Positions 16,482-25,965 of a stretch of DNA of 64,000 bases are shown piece after piece (position 1 is the first letter of the stretch; every line of letters begins with the position of its first letter). The stretch is from Paenibacillus ferrarius (GTDB lineage: Bacteria; Bacillota; Bacilli; Paenibacillales; NBRC-103111): the NCBI RefSeq assembly GCF_002027705.1, contig NZ_MBTG01000031.1:1-64000 (forward strand), read 5' to 3'. The translations under genes were made by a program, and so were the position numbers. The notes under the pieces are model-generated. The model was not told where the DNA came from. It saw nothing but the letters and a program-made list of their open reading frames with translations, and did not search any database.

Positions 16482-18440
16482 TTACTCTTCGGATTGATCC
16501 GGATTCGGATCTTTCTCTTTATCTTTCTCGAACTCAAGCTTATTGCTGTCACTGGATTGGCTTTGGCTTTGAATGTTCACTTTGACTTCCTCGTCATCCG
16601 TGCTGTCATCCAATTTGCCTTTCTCCAAAAGCGCAATGATTTCATCTTTGTCCAATGTTTCTTTCTCAAGCAGCGTCTTAGCTACGAGATGAATTTGATC
16701 CGCATGCTCTGTAAGCATCGCACGAGCACGATCATAGCAAGTGCGAATGAAGCTTTGCATCTCTTGGTCGATCTCATAAGCAATCGCATCACTATAGTTC
16801 TGCTCGTGGCCGATATCGCGTCCTAAGAACACTTGACCTTGGGAGCTGCCGAACTGCATCGGTCCAAGCTTATCGCTCATTCCGTATTCCATAATCATGC
16901 GACGAACGATACCCGTTGCTTTCTGGAAGTCACTATAAGCCCCAGTACCGATTTCACCGATAAATAATTCTTCGGAAACACGGCCTCCCAGGAGTCCAGT
17001 CACTTTATCCAGCAATTCGTTTTTCGTCTGCATCATGCGATCTTCGCCTTCTTTGGGCAGCATCATCACATAACCGCCAGCGCGTCCGCGCGGTACGATT
17101 GTAACTTTGTGCACCATATCCGCATTCTCGGCATGGTAACCGATGATTGCGTGTCCGGCTTCATGATAAGCAACGATACGTTTCTCGGCTTCACTGATAA
17201 TCCGGCTCTTCTTCTGCGTACCTACAATGATACGGTCAAAAGCTTCCTCGACTTCAGCCATGGAAATATCTTTGCGATTGCGACGGGCAGCGATTAGAGC
17301 TGCTTCGTTCAATAAGTTCTCTAGATCAGCACCTGTGAATCCAGTTGTGTAGCGTGATAAGGAATCCAGCTTCACATCTTTGGCAAGTGGTTTGTTGCGA
17401 GCATGTACTTTCAGAACGGCTTCGCGGCCTTTGATATCCGGACGATCAACCGTAATTTGACGGTCAAAACGACCTGGACGCAGCAATGCCGGATCCAGAA
17501 TGTCCGGACGGTTCGTTGCTGCAACGATGATAATACCTTCGTTTGCACCAAATCCATCCATCTCTACAAGCAATTGATTGAGCGTTTGTTCGCGCTCATC
17601 ATGTCCGCCGCCGAGGCCTGCGCCACGTTGACGACCAACCGCATCAATCTCATCAATAAAGATGATACAAGGCGAGTTCTTCTTCGCGTTCTCGAACAAG
17701 TCACGAACACGGGATGCGCCGACACCGACGAACATCTCTACGAAATCAGAACCGGAGATACTGAAGAACGGTACTCCCGCTTCACCCGCAACAGCTCTGG
17801 CGAGCAACGTTTTACCCGTTCCCGGAGGACCGTTGAGCAGAACCCCTTTGGGAATTCTGGCACCGACAGCTGCGAATTTCCGTGGATCTTTCAGGAATTC
17901 AACAACCTCGATTAATTCTTGCTTCTCTTCATCTGCACCTGCCACATCCTCAAATGTGACACGCTTCTTCTCTTCATTATATAAGCGGGCACGGCTTTTG
18001 CCGAAGTTCATTACTTTCCCGCCGCCACCTTGAGCCTGATTCAACAGGAAGAAAAACAAGATGAAGATAATGACGAATGGAATAATGGAAGTTAGGAAAC
18101 TAATCCAAACACTATCCCTCTCCATAGTCTCGTACGATTCTTGCGGGACGCCATTGGCTTCAATCAACTGAACGACCAAAGGCTCATACGGGGCATGGGT
18201 TTCAAAGCTCTTCTTGTCAGCACCACTTGGTGGATTAATGTACTTACCTTTAATCAAATATGTGTATCCATCGAACTTCAATGTCACGGATTCCACATTT
18301 TTGTTAACAACCGCTTGGCGGAATTTATCGTAAGTAATTAACTCCTTTTGTTCGTTTTGGGTACTGATGAAATGGACGATACCAACTGTCACCAAAAATA
18401 TAAGTAAATAAAAACCGGTATTCCGGATAATTCGATTCAT
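16482..18440 (-). CDS. ftsH: ATP-dependent zinc metalloprotease FtsH
   Basis: Membrane AAA+ protease for quality control and regulated proteolysis, hexameric with a cytoplasmic catalytic part. Two transmembrane segments (about residues 5-25 and 100-125) flank a short extracellular domain. The Walker A GPPGTGKTLLARAVAG, Walker B IIFIDEIDAVGRQRG, arginine-finger region RPGRFDRQ and zinc motif HEAGHAIIG are intact, and the tail is acidic and S/Q-rich. ATG 18440 behind AGGAGG is chosen over 18464, giving 652 aa. Confidence 0.98.
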   Translation of the reverse strand: MNRIIRNTGFYLLIFLVTVGIVHFISTQNEQKELITYDKFRQAVVNKNVESVTLKFDGYTYLIKGKYINPPSGADKKSFETHAPYEPLVVQLIEANGVPQESYETMERDSVWISFLTSIIPFVIIFILFFFLLNQAQGGGGKVMNFGKSRARLYNEEKKRVTFEDVAGADEEKQELIEVVEFLKDPRKFAAVGARIPKGVLLNGPPGTGKTLLARAVAGEAGVPFFSISGSDFVEMFVGVGASRVRDLFENAKKNSPCIIFIDEIDAVGRQRGAGLGGGHDEREQTLNQLLVEMDGFGANEGIIIVAATNRPDILDPALLRPGRFDRQITVDRPDIKGREAVLKVHARNKPLAKDVKLDSLSRYTTGFTGADLENLLNEAALIAARRNRKDISMAEVEEAFDRIIVGTQKKSRIISEAEKRIVAYHEAGHAIIGYHAENADMVHKVTIVPRGRAGGYVMMLPKEGEDRMMQTKNELLDKVTGLLGGRVSEELFIGEIGTGAYSDFQKATGIVRRMIMEYGMSDKLGPMQFGSSQGQVFLGRDIGHEQNYSDAIAYEIDQEMQSFIRTCYDRARAMLTEHADQIHLVAKTLLEKETLDKDEIIALLEKGKLDDSTDDEEVKVNIQSQSQSSDSNKLEFEKDKEKDPNPDQSEE

Positions 18441-18537
18441 CCCTAGCCTCCTCTCGAACGGCACACTTTTATTATTTTACCACATCCCAGTAAAGCACTA
18501 CAACATAACAGCGTTGACGGGCCTGCGGGAGATGACT

Positions 18538-19077
18538 TTAGCTAGTGTAGATCTCTGGTTTCAATATGCCGATAAATGGAAGGTTGCGATATTTCTCTGC
18601 ATAATCCAGACCATATCCGACAACGAACTCGTCTGGAAGCTCATATCCTGCATAGTCAGGCTCGAGTTCCACGGTTCTGCGTGCCGGTTTATTAAACAGC
18701 GCAACGACCGAGACCGTCTTGGCATTGCGGCGTTCTAGCACATCAATCAGATAAGTCAACGTTAAACCACTATCGATAATGTCCTCCACGATCAGGATAT
18801 GACGTCCTTCTACAGGTACATCGAGATCTTTAATAATCTTGACCACACCGGAGGATTTCGTGGATTGACCATAGCTCGATACCGCCATGAAATCAATTTC
18901 CAACGGTACTCTAATTTGCTTAACCAGGTCAGCCATGAAAATGAAAGCTCCCTTAAGCACGCAAATGACCAATGGGTTTTTGCCTTCGTAATCACTTGAA
19001 AGTCGATCCCCTAGTTCTTTGATCTTGTTCTGAATTTGTTCTTCGCTGTAAAGAACTTCTTGAATGTCGCTGTACAA
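18538..19077 (-). CDS. hprT: Hypoxanthine phosphoribosyltransferase
   Basis: Salvages hypoxanthine (and guanine) with PRPP to IMP/GMP. At 179 aa it is typical. The PRPP-binding loop reads HILIVEDIIDSGLTLTYL (near residue 95), with LVICVLKGAFIFMADLV earlier. The start is TTG 19077 behind AGGGGG at 7-bp spacing; no ATG alternative fits. It sits between tilS and ftsH as in B. subtilis. Confidence 0.96.
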   Translation of the reverse strand: MYSDIQEVLYSEEQIQNKIKELGDRLSSDYEGKNPLVICVLKGAFIFMADLVKQIRVPLEIDFMAVSSYGQSTKSSGVVKIIKDLDVPVEGRHILIVEDIIDSGLTLTYLIDVLERRNAKTVSVVALFNKPARRTVELEPDYAGYELPDEFVVGYGLDYAEKYRNLPFIGILKPEIYTS

Positions 19078-19147
19078 GGATGAACCCCCTAGATTATATT
19101 ATGAATCCTTATAAATTTACATTCTAGAAGAACGAAATTTACACGTG

Positions 19148-20563
19148 TTACTGCAGCACGAGCTTCATATGAAGCACACGTTCTGTATCCGGTCCAACCA
19201 AAGCATGCTTGGACCTACGAAAGCCAGCAATCCAGAGGATTTGCCCGGAAGCATCGACCAGTAACGGAATGACATCGCGCCGACTTAACGGCATCTTGGC
19301 ATCAATGAACATATCTTTTACCTTTTTGGACCCGTTTAAACCATGTGGTTCCAATCGATCTCCTGATCTGCGGCTCCTTAACACGAGCGGCAAGCGGAGT
19401 TGATCCAGATCCAAACTTACATCCGTTGCTGATGAGTAATGAATAGCGGTCTCTGGGGAACTGACCTGCATCCAAGAGAAGTGGAACTTGGCCTCAGCTT
19501 CCGGCAGGTACAGCTCGCTTGTCGCGGGTCCGATCTCATACGAATAAGATTTCGGAACGGGAGCAGCGGTCTGAAATTGAATGGCTTCATATTCTCTCAC
19601 TATATAAAGCTCTTCATCCACCTGTAGGATTTGATTTGAAACCTGATGCTGCACAATCAACTCGCGAATACGTTCAATTCGACCATAATCCAAACGATCC
19701 ATTCCCAAACAAAGACAGTTTAATATTAATTTAATCAAACGCCTTTGTAAAGCAAGGTGCAGTTCGGTGAAATCACTTCGCTCTAGGCGGCAACAGCCTG
19801 GCCGGAAAGTCGTTATTCGGCGGAAAACCAGCTCGGCTTCTCTGCCTAAATAATCATCCTCAGCTTGCATTAAGTCCGCCAGTCGGTTCAGTGATTCCGA
19901 AAATTGTTCATTATAGGTCTTCAGCATCGGCATAACATCCAGCCGAATTTGATTGCGAAAATACTTCCGCAGCAGATTGCTGCTATCCATACAATAAAGC
20001 ATTTCATGCTGAGCACAATAATTCACAATATCTGTTTTGTATATACGTAGAAAAGGACGAATCAGTTCCACTTTTTTTTCGAGCCTTCGTTCCGGCATGC
20101 CAATCAGCCCCGCAGGACCCGTACCGCGGAGTATTCGCATCATAATTGTTTCGGCTTGATCATCCGCATGATGGGCCAAAGCGATGCGCTTCGCACCATA
20201 TTTGGCCGCCACCTGATGGAGGAATTCGTACCTCTTCTCGCGTGCCGCGGCTTGCCCGTTCAGCGATGTTTCTTCTATATATGCCGGAACGTTAATAACG
20301 CCGATTTCACACTCAAGCCCCATCGAGGCAGCCAGTTCCTCTACAAACAAAGCTTCTGCATCGGATTCCTCGCCTCGGAATTGATGATTGACATGCGCAG
20401 CAATCAGCTTCCAGCCATGCCGCTCGCTTAACACAAAAAGGACATGAAGCAGCGCCACAGAGTCAGGCCCGCCTGAAACTGCAACAACAACCACATCTCC
20501 TGAAGCTATAAGCTTGTGTTCTATAATGCGTTGTTCCACCTGAACTGCTAATTCCGTTTCCAT
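19148..20563 (-). CDS. tilS: tRNA(Ile)-lysidine synthase
   Basis: Converts C34 of the CAU-anticodon tRNA-Ile to lysidine using ATP and lysine, so the tRNA reads AUA. The N-terminal PP-loop motif is VAVSGGPDSVALLHVL (near residue 28), with HHADDQAETIMMRILRGTGP further on. The TilS C-terminal domain contains LRSRRSGDRLEPHGLNGSKK. At 471 aa it is a normal long form. GAAGGG precedes the ATG. It is followed by hprT and ftsH, the conserved trio. Confidence 0.96.
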   Translation of the reverse strand: METELAVQVEQRIIEHKLIASGDVVVVAVSGGPDSVALLHVLFVLSERHGWKLIAAHVNHQFRGEESDAEALFVEELAASMGLECEIGVINVPAYIEETSLNGQAAAREKRYEFLHQVAAKYGAKRIALAHHADDQAETIMMRILRGTGPAGLIGMPERRLEKKVELIRPFLRIYKTDIVNYCAQHEMLYCMDSSNLLRKYFRNQIRLDVMPMLKTYNEQFSESLNRLADLMQAEDDYLGREAELVFRRITTFRPGCCRLERSDFTELHLALQRRLIKLILNCLCLGMDRLDYGRIERIRELIVQHQVSNQILQVDEELYIVREYEAIQFQTAAPVPKSYSYEIGPATSELYLPEAEAKFHFSWMQVSSPETAIHYSSATDVSLDLDQLRLPLVLRSRRSGDRLEPHGLNGSKKVKDMFIDAKMPLSRRDVIPLLVDASGQILWIAGFRRSKHALVGPDTERVLHMKLVLQ

Positions 20564-20603
20564 ATGTATCCCTTCTCTTCATGCACTTGCTTCCTGACAC
20601 ACA

Positions 20604-21509
20604 CTACCAATAAATATAAACGGTTGCTCCAAAAATAAAAATAGAAGCAGCGAAGCATATTTTCAACCATGGCATTTTGAGCGTCGATTGTGCAATTTTT
20701 TTCGTGGATACGAGTGTTCTCCAATATTGATAAGCTTCTCGTGAGGTACGAAACTCCCCATTCAAGGCTTTATGAAGAAAAGGCCCGATATGAGCAGCCA
20801 CCGCATTCTCACGAATAACGGCTGTTAATTCTTCCAGATCTCGGTTTTGAGGCAGGGTTTTCGTTAAGCCTGTGAAGCGTTTCCGCTGATCCAGCGATTT
20901 CAATAGCAATATAGCAAATGAGAATAGATCGTAGCTTTCCTCCGCGACGCGTTCGCCGCGATTCCAAAAACCGCGATCATACACCTCGGTCAATTGCTTG
21001 ATTGCTCTGCCCTTAGATGTCACACCGCCAAAATCGATGAGGTCCACATCTCCATATTTAGAAACAATCATATTCTCAATCTTCAGATCCCCGAAGACGT
21101 AACCACTCTGATGAACTTCCGTCAGCTTCCGCAGCAAATTCGAACCTATGACATAGATCCAATCCTGCCCGCGCTTATGTATAAAATCAGAAATCGTCAT
21201 TCCTTCAATATATCGCATGACGTAGAAGGAAATCTCTTTACCGCCCACTGTCATATCATCCGCATCTATCAAAAAATTCTTGAACGAGGTCTCTGTCAGC
21301 GAGATGGCAAGCAATGAGTTAATCTCCGATTGATGATCAACCGTCTCATGACCTGCTTTCAACGCAAATCTGGCTGTTCCTCTTCGTACGAGAGCCACAA
21401 TCCCATTAGAACCAGCACCTAATAAACGTTCGACCACATACACCCGGCCGTTCCATTTCCCTTGGATTTCTGATCCTGGACGGAAGGCGTCTTCATACCA
21501 CGTAGTCAC
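20604..21509 (-). CDS. yabT: Membrane-anchored Ser/Thr protein kinase (YabT-like)
   Basis: Hanks-type kinase of 301 aa. It has a glycine loop LLGAGSNGIVALVRRG, ATP lysine in RFALKAG, a catalytic loop FGDLKIENMI that keeps the Asp but has lost the canonical HR pair, and DFGGVTSKG for the metal site. A single C-terminal transmembrane helix (about residues 278-298) leaves almost nothing outside. In B. subtilis YabT is a DNA-stimulated sporulation kinase; the same role is inferred from family and position. The start is GTG 21509, overlapping yabS by 17 bp. Confidence 0.92.
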   Translation of the reverse strand: MTTWYEDAFRPGSEIQGKWNGRVYVVERLLGAGSNGIVALVRRGTARFALKAGHETVDHQSEINSLLAISLTETSFKNFLIDADDMTVGGKEISFYVMRYIEGMTISDFIHKRGQDWIYVIGSNLLRKLTEVHQSGYVFGDLKIENMIVSKYGDVDLIDFGGVTSKGRAIKQLTEVYDRGFWNRGERVAEESYDLFSFAILLLKSLDQRKRFTGLTKTLPQNRDLEELTAVIRENAVAAHIGPFLHKALNGEFRTSREAYQYWRTLVSTKKIAQSTLKMPWLKICFAASIFIFGATVYIYW

Positions 21510-22218
21510 TCAGCATCCCATCCTCGGTTTTTGGTGAGAAAGGCTTTTCCGTCACATACTGCAGCGTTTGCAGCAGCGCCGGACCTGTTGGAGTTGTACC
21601 CTTCATGTTTATTTTATAGAACATCTTGTCCAAATTTGCAAGCTGATTCGTCCAGCCGAGGTCCATTTCCAGCTCTTGATCACTAGTTTTGGTTGATGGA
21701 AAATGAAAAACAGCCAGTTCACTCTTCCCTGTACGGGCTCTAAGACTCAGCAAAAGATCACGAATGGCTTCGCGAACTGCCGCAAGTTTAGGCTTCATAC
21801 TGGCACTAGCATCTATTAAAAGAGCTACACGAAGAGACGTGGTTTCGCTCATCGTATCAATCACCTGAACGACCTGAGACCGCTTGTCAGGCGGCAGCTG
21901 CTCCAATTGATTCGAGCCAAGTATGCTTTGCAATTCTTTGCCTACAGCATGCTGAATCGTTGTAGTGACCGTTTTGCGCGTCATCATCTGCACCGTTTGT
22001 GAAAGCTGGCCCGAATCTACGATTCGACTCATCCCGCCGCCAGCAGCGGAAATCTCACGAATTTCTTCAGAACCCAGCAAACCTAACTCCCCATGATCGA
22101 TTACCCCAATAACATTCACCGTAACGCCTTCCGCCTGTGCTTGTGCAGCTGCTATGACCGGACTCACCCCTACATTGGAACATCCGTCTGTAATTAAAAG
22201 AATCTGCTTCATCATCAT
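21493..22218 (-). CDS. yabS: VWA-domain sporulation-locus protein (YabS-like)
   Basis: A 241-aa protein with a von Willebrand A fold. A metal-site motif DASASMKP sits near residue 137, and another LLITDGCSNVG at the N-terminus. No signal peptide is evident. It is cotranscribed with yabT, overlapping it by 17 bp, and lies where yabS lies in B. subtilis. The biochemical role is unknown; a binding or scaffold role with the kinase is plausible. GGAGG precedes the ATG. Its upstream side is where the surface island begins. Confidence 0.88.
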   Translation of the reverse strand: MMMKQILLITDGCSNVGVSPVIAAAQAQAEGVTVNVIGVIDHGELGLLGSEEIREISAAGGGMSRIVDSGQLSQTVQMMTRKTVTTTIQHAVGKELQSILGSNQLEQLPPDKRSQVVQVIDTMSETTSLRVALLIDASASMKPKLAAVREAIRDLLLSLRARTGKSELAVFHFPSTKTSDQELEMDLGWTNQLANLDKMFYKINMKGTTPTGPALLQTLQYVTEKPFSPKTEDGMLSDYVV

Positions 22219-22315
22219 ATTTGCCTCCCTGGCTGATAGGATTATCGCTCTAGTAGTTTTACTCCTAGTTTTTCCATTTTTGAGAGAGTCTAATCATGGT
22301 TCGAGCAAAGGAAAT

Positions 22316-22353
22316 GAAAAGACAGCCCACCCGTGGTACAGGCAGACTGTCTT
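22316..22353 (-). terminator. Terminator of the LPVTG surface protein gene
   Basis: Minus strand hairpin AAGACAG...CTGTCTTTTC after the stop at 22377. It separates the surface island from yabS. Confidence 0.7.
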
Positions 22354-22376
22354 GAGATTGAAATTCGAATCGGATA

Positions 22377-25300
22377 CTACCTTGTGAATCTTCTTCTTAG
22401 GATTAGGCCTAACAGAACCAAGGTGATACCTGCGATTTCTACATACAAGTGACTAGACTCTCCCGTTACCGGAAGGGTTTCTGGCTTCGTTATAGGCGGG
22501 ATTCCCCCTAATGGAACGCTATTATCACTATCGATAGGAATGTCCGGCTCCGTCGATTTGGGATCCGTGGATGGCGTAGGAACCGCTGGCGGTGATGGCA
22601 TTGGCGTTATAGTAGGCGCTGGCGTTATCGACGGTGATGGCGTATTTCCAGGTACTGAGCTTGGCGTTGGGCTTGGTGTCGAACTTGACGTTGTTCTATC
22701 TGGTGTTGGCGTTGATGTTGATGTTGGCCCATCTGGTGTTGGTGTCGGTGTCGGGCTTGATGATGGTCCCTCTGGTGTTGGCGTTGGTGTCGGTGTCGGT
22801 GTTGGCGTCGGGGTAGGCGTTCCCGGATCAGGCACCTTAGTATTTATGACATTTAAACTCAGAACATCCGCTGAATGGAGCGTTACTGGGTTCTCTTCTC
22901 TGTTTAATACATAACCAGAAGGCGCTGTTTTCTCAACTACAACATAATCGCCTGCAAGCAGTTCCTTAAAGACAACAGATCCTGTTTCATCCGTCGTTAA
23001 TGTGTTAATCAACGTCCTTGCCGTACCTGACTTCCGATACAGTTCAAAGGTTGCGCCACCAAGCAATAAGGTGTTATTGGCTGAGTCAATCTTCTTAACG
23101 GTCAATGATCCTCGAACCCCGCTGCCCGTACCGGACCCTCCAGAAACACCTACCACAATATCCTTCGTTGTTTCTTTCACTACTGAGGTTACATTGCTGC
23201 CGCTGAGACTAACTTTATTGGAAACCGTATCGTGATCGTTCGCCGTAATTAAGGACTGATACTCCAAAATATAAGGACTCGATATCTGATTAACGAAACT
23301 CAGTTCAAAAGTTTGTTTGCCATCATTGCTCGTTTTAATGACCAAATTGTAGTCCGTGCCCTTCGTTAATTCCGATCCTTTGGTCACATTGCCATTGACA
23401 GCTGCAAGCGCAGCGAATAAATGGAAGGAATTCGGCAGCAATTGCTGATTGCTTGTAGGCGTATCGACGATTTTGGCATCGTTCAATGTGGATTGGCTGC
23501 GATTAATTGAAATGGTCCAGTTTATTTTGTCTCCGCTTTGTTCACCGCTTTTGCTGACGTATTCTCCGCCCATTGGGATGTTAAGGGTGGCACTTAAATT
23601 ATTAGTAATAGGATTTTCTCCGTCAAATGCTCTAGCCGTGTTGGAAACCATGCTGTTAATAAGCTGGCCTTTCAGACTCGTCTTAAAGACAATGTAATAA
23701 GCTCCTGGGAGGGAGGGATCGAATTTAACTACTAGTTTGTTTTGACTATCAACCGTGTACGTGTATTTAGACTTGTCGACTAACTCCCCTTGGGATGCGT
23801 TGCCGTCAACAGGGATGATCATGTTGTAGACGGCAAGCGAACCATCTATCAGCTTCTGATTAGACTCCAGCGTATCCTGAACGGCAGCCTTTTCAGCAGC
23901 CTTGCTGTTGTAATTGACCCCCACTGTCCAAGTAATCTCTTTGGAAGCCGCATTGTAGGCGCCATATTTAAACCCATTATTCTTCACTTCATCTCTGGGA
24001 ATAAATGTTGCCGTTGTCGTTTTGGTCTGCGAAACCTCAGTTTTGTCTAGCCAATCAATTTTAGCTGAATTTATGAAGTTTGTAGTTCCTTGCGGATTAA
24101 TCCAATCTATATTAAAGTCCGTTTTGTAATTAATCGACAAAGGCTCTGAGAGCGGGTTGGTGAGTTTGACGAGGAATCCATCACCCGGATCTATCGAACT
24201 ATCCAGAACATAATCAGCCGACGTTAAGGTCACAGTCCCTTTTTTGATGACGATCGAGCTTGGTATGAAACGCATGCCCTTATTCGGAAATGTATCTCTC
24301 ACAACCACGCTGTTCATCAACTGACTATCCCGGTTAATGACCAAACTCCAAGCTTCCGTTCTAGCCTTGTAATCTGCCGGTCCAGGGTACTTCAAAATAA
24401 TTCCCTGTTCAACAGCGCGTGAAGCTGAACCACTGGATCCGCTACCTGACTCAACGGTATTCTTAATGATCGCGTTATCCAGAACACGATTGTTTGCTTT
24501 AGTTTGGTACGTAATTTTATAGGCTGAGGAGATTTGGTTATTAAATTGCAGTTTAAATCCTTTCCGGCCAGCAGCTGCCTCCGACGTTACCGTGTACTCA
24601 GAAGCTGGCAGTTCACTGCCCAGTGTTTCGGTTCCATTCGAACTCAGTGTAACCGGATAGACATGAAGAGAGCCCGCGATTAAATCTTGCGTATCATTGA
24701 ATAGGTCCTTTAGGAAGGCAATGGGTTGGGCAATGGTCTTCTCTTTATAATTATATTTAATGGACCAGCTAATAATTTGCGTAATAGGACTATAGCCTAC
24801 CTCCGCTTTTTCCAAATCATTGCCTTGCTGCACCTGAACCGTCGCAGACGCGGAAACAGCGCCTTTATTGCTTCCTCCGAACGTTGCCGTATTCACGAAA
24901 GACACTTTGTTGGAATCCGTTATTGGCGTCGTATATTGAATGCGATAAGCCTTAGTAATGGGACTATCCGTGAACCGAATAGCCAGATTTGCTCCCGTTA
25001 CATTGACTGTATATTGGCTGGCATCCACCAATGCTCCCTGCACCACAGTTCCATCTAGATGAACCCCTAGTTCATAAACTGCTACCGTAACAGGAACAGA
25101 TAGACCTGTTGGGATAGGATCCGTTACCACTGCATTCTGAACAGAATCCAGCGCCTTATTCACATCAACAGTCCAATTAATATCCTTGGAATTGAAACCT
25201 GCAGATACTCCTTTTTTATCAATTGTTGAGGTGACCGTCGGTCGGAAATGAAGAATGAAAACCTGCTCTCCCGTATTAACCGGTATGGTAATTTTGACAA

Positions 25301-25769
25301 TCGTGCTTTCGGTTATTTGGCTTTTATCTATTTGCGTTTTGAAGGTGAGCGTACCATGTACATTATCATGGCTTTCTATGTAGTTGTTAAAGGTGATCAC
25401 CACTTGATGACTAGTCCGGTCAACATGGAACGTTCCTAACTGATCCTGCCCCATCACCAAGCCACCGTTGATATCATTAAAAAGCAAAAATTGCTGCGGC
25501 AGCGTGAAGGTAAACGTATCGCCGCTATGATACCCGTGACCATTCGGCAGAGACCACGTATAGTCCAGCTTCACCGTGGAGTTCGGCTCGTAAACATCGC
25601 CCGTAACGACCTGCCCTGAACTGTCGTATACAGCCATGGTCACACTGTCTAGAATGTTGTTCGATATTGTGTTCGCACTGGCCGTCGTCACAAAGCCAAT
25701 CCCATAAATACTCTGCATAAGAATTAATAATGTAACCAGCAGCGTACTCATTTTTTTCTTCAACATCAT
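22377..25769 (-). CDS. LPVTG-anchored surface adhesin with SpaA domain
   Basis: A 1130-aa secreted surface protein. A signal peptide (residues 1 to about 32) is followed by an N-terminal domain and about five related repeat modules of roughly 110-130 aa (to about 880). These recur with INWTVDVNK-type starts and a PITKAYRIQYTT-like strand, reminiscent of collagen-binding/isopeptide adhesin folds. A Cna-B/SpaA domain (about 885-975, GSLTVKKIDSANN... VVVEKTAPSGY) keeps the Lys and Glu expected for an internal isopeptide bond. A long Pro/Thr/Ser stalk follows, then LPVTG (1099-1103), a hydrophobic helix and an Arg-rich tail. A class D-like sortase lies upstream. GGAGG precedes the ATG. The ligand is unknown. 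Confidence 0.9.
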   Translation of the reverse strand: MMLKKKMSTLLVTLLILMQSIYGIGFVTTASANTISNNILDSVTMAVYDSSGQVVTGDVYEPNSTVKLDYTWSLPNGHGYHSGDTFTFTLPQQFLLFNDINGGLVMGQDQLGTFHVDRTSHQVVITFNNYIESHDNVHGTLTFKTQIDKSQITESTIVKITIPVNTGEQVFILHFRPTVTSTIDKKGVSAGFNSKDINWTVDVNKALDSVQNAVVTDPIPTGLSVPVTVAVYELGVHLDGTVVQGALVDASQYTVNVTGANLAIRFTDSPITKAYRIQYTTPITDSNKVSFVNTATFGGSNKGAVSASATVQVQQGNDLEKAEVGYSPITQIISWSIKYNYKEKTIAQPIAFLKDLFNDTQDLIAGSLHVYPVTLSSNGTETLGSELPASEYTVTSEAAAGRKGFKLQFNNQISSAYKITYQTKANNRVLDNAIIKNTVESGSGSSGSASRAVEQGIILKYPGPADYKARTEAWSLVINRDSQLMNSVVVRDTFPNKGMRFIPSSIVIKKGTVTLTSADYVLDSSIDPGDGFLVKLTNPLSEPLSINYKTDFNIDWINPQGTTNFINSAKIDWLDKTEVSQTKTTTATFIPRDEVKNNGFKYGAYNAASKEITWTVGVNYNSKAAEKAAVQDTLESNQKLIDGSLAVYNMIIPVDGNASQGELVDKSKYTYTVDSQNKLVVKFDPSLPGAYYIVFKTSLKGQLINSMVSNTARAFDGENPITNNLSATLNIPMGGEYVSKSGEQSGDKINWTISINRSQSTLNDAKIVDTPTSNQQLLPNSFHLFAALAAVNGNVTKGSELTKGTDYNLVIKTSNDGKQTFELSFVNQISSPYILEYQSLITANDHDTVSNKVSLSGSNVTSVVKETTKDIVVGVSGGSGTGSGVRGSLTVKKIDSANNTLLLGGATFELYRKSGTARTLINTLTTDETGSVVFKELLAGDYVVVEKTAPSGYVLNREENPVTLHSADVLSLNVINTKVPDPGTPTPTPTPTPTPTPTPEGPSSSPTPTPTPDGPTSTSTPTPDRTTSSSTPSPTPSSVPGNTPSPSITPAPTITPMPSPPAVPTPSTDPKSTEPDIPIDSDNSVPLGGIPPITKPETLPVTGESSHLYVEIAGITLVLLGLILRRRFTR

Positions 25770-25832
25770 TATTCAAACCTCCATTCACAATTTAATTCTT
25801 GTAGAGATTATTTATTTGTATCTTATGCAATT

Positions 25833-25847
25833 GATACAAGTTGTATC
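25833..25847. promoter_or_regulatory. Palindromic operator, downstream copy
   Basis: GATACAAGTTGTATC, a 15-bp palindrome with one central base. It lies at about +1 to +15 of the predicted adhesin transcript. A further TTGTATC half-site lies at 25816-25822. Confidence 0.6.
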
Positions 25848-25854
25848 ATTATTA

Positions 25855-25882
25855 ATAGTATATGATACAACTTGTATTGTAA
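25855..25882 (-). promoter_or_regulatory. Promoter of the LPVTG adhesin gene
   Basis: Minus strand: TTACAA (25877-25882), 16 bp, TACTAT (25855-25860). The whole spacer is occupied by one copy of the palindrome, so a bound repressor would block polymerase. Confidence 0.5.
25864..25878. promoter_or_regulatory. Palindromic operator, upstream copy
   Basis: GATACAACTTGTATT, matching the downstream copy with its centre 31 bp away (about three helical turns). It lies in the -35/-10 spacer of the adhesin promoter. Confidence 0.6.
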
Positions 25883-25920
25883 ATCATTGGAATTCATATT
25901 TCTTCACATCGAATAACGAA

Positions 25921-25955
25921 CAAAAAAACCTGCACTCAGTTATGAGTACAGGTTA
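25921..25955 (-). terminator. Terminator of transglutaminase-like gene 1
   Basis: Minus strand hairpin AACCTGTACTC-ataact-GAGTGCAGGTT followed by TTTTTG. Confidence 0.88.
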
Positions 25956-25965
25956 CTTCCCTATC

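Noticed and set aside
22660..22830. Tandem repeat with CRISPR-like regularity
   Set aside because: The repeats are 6-bp to 18-bp coding repeats for the Pro/Thr stalk of the LPVTG protein, without spacers.
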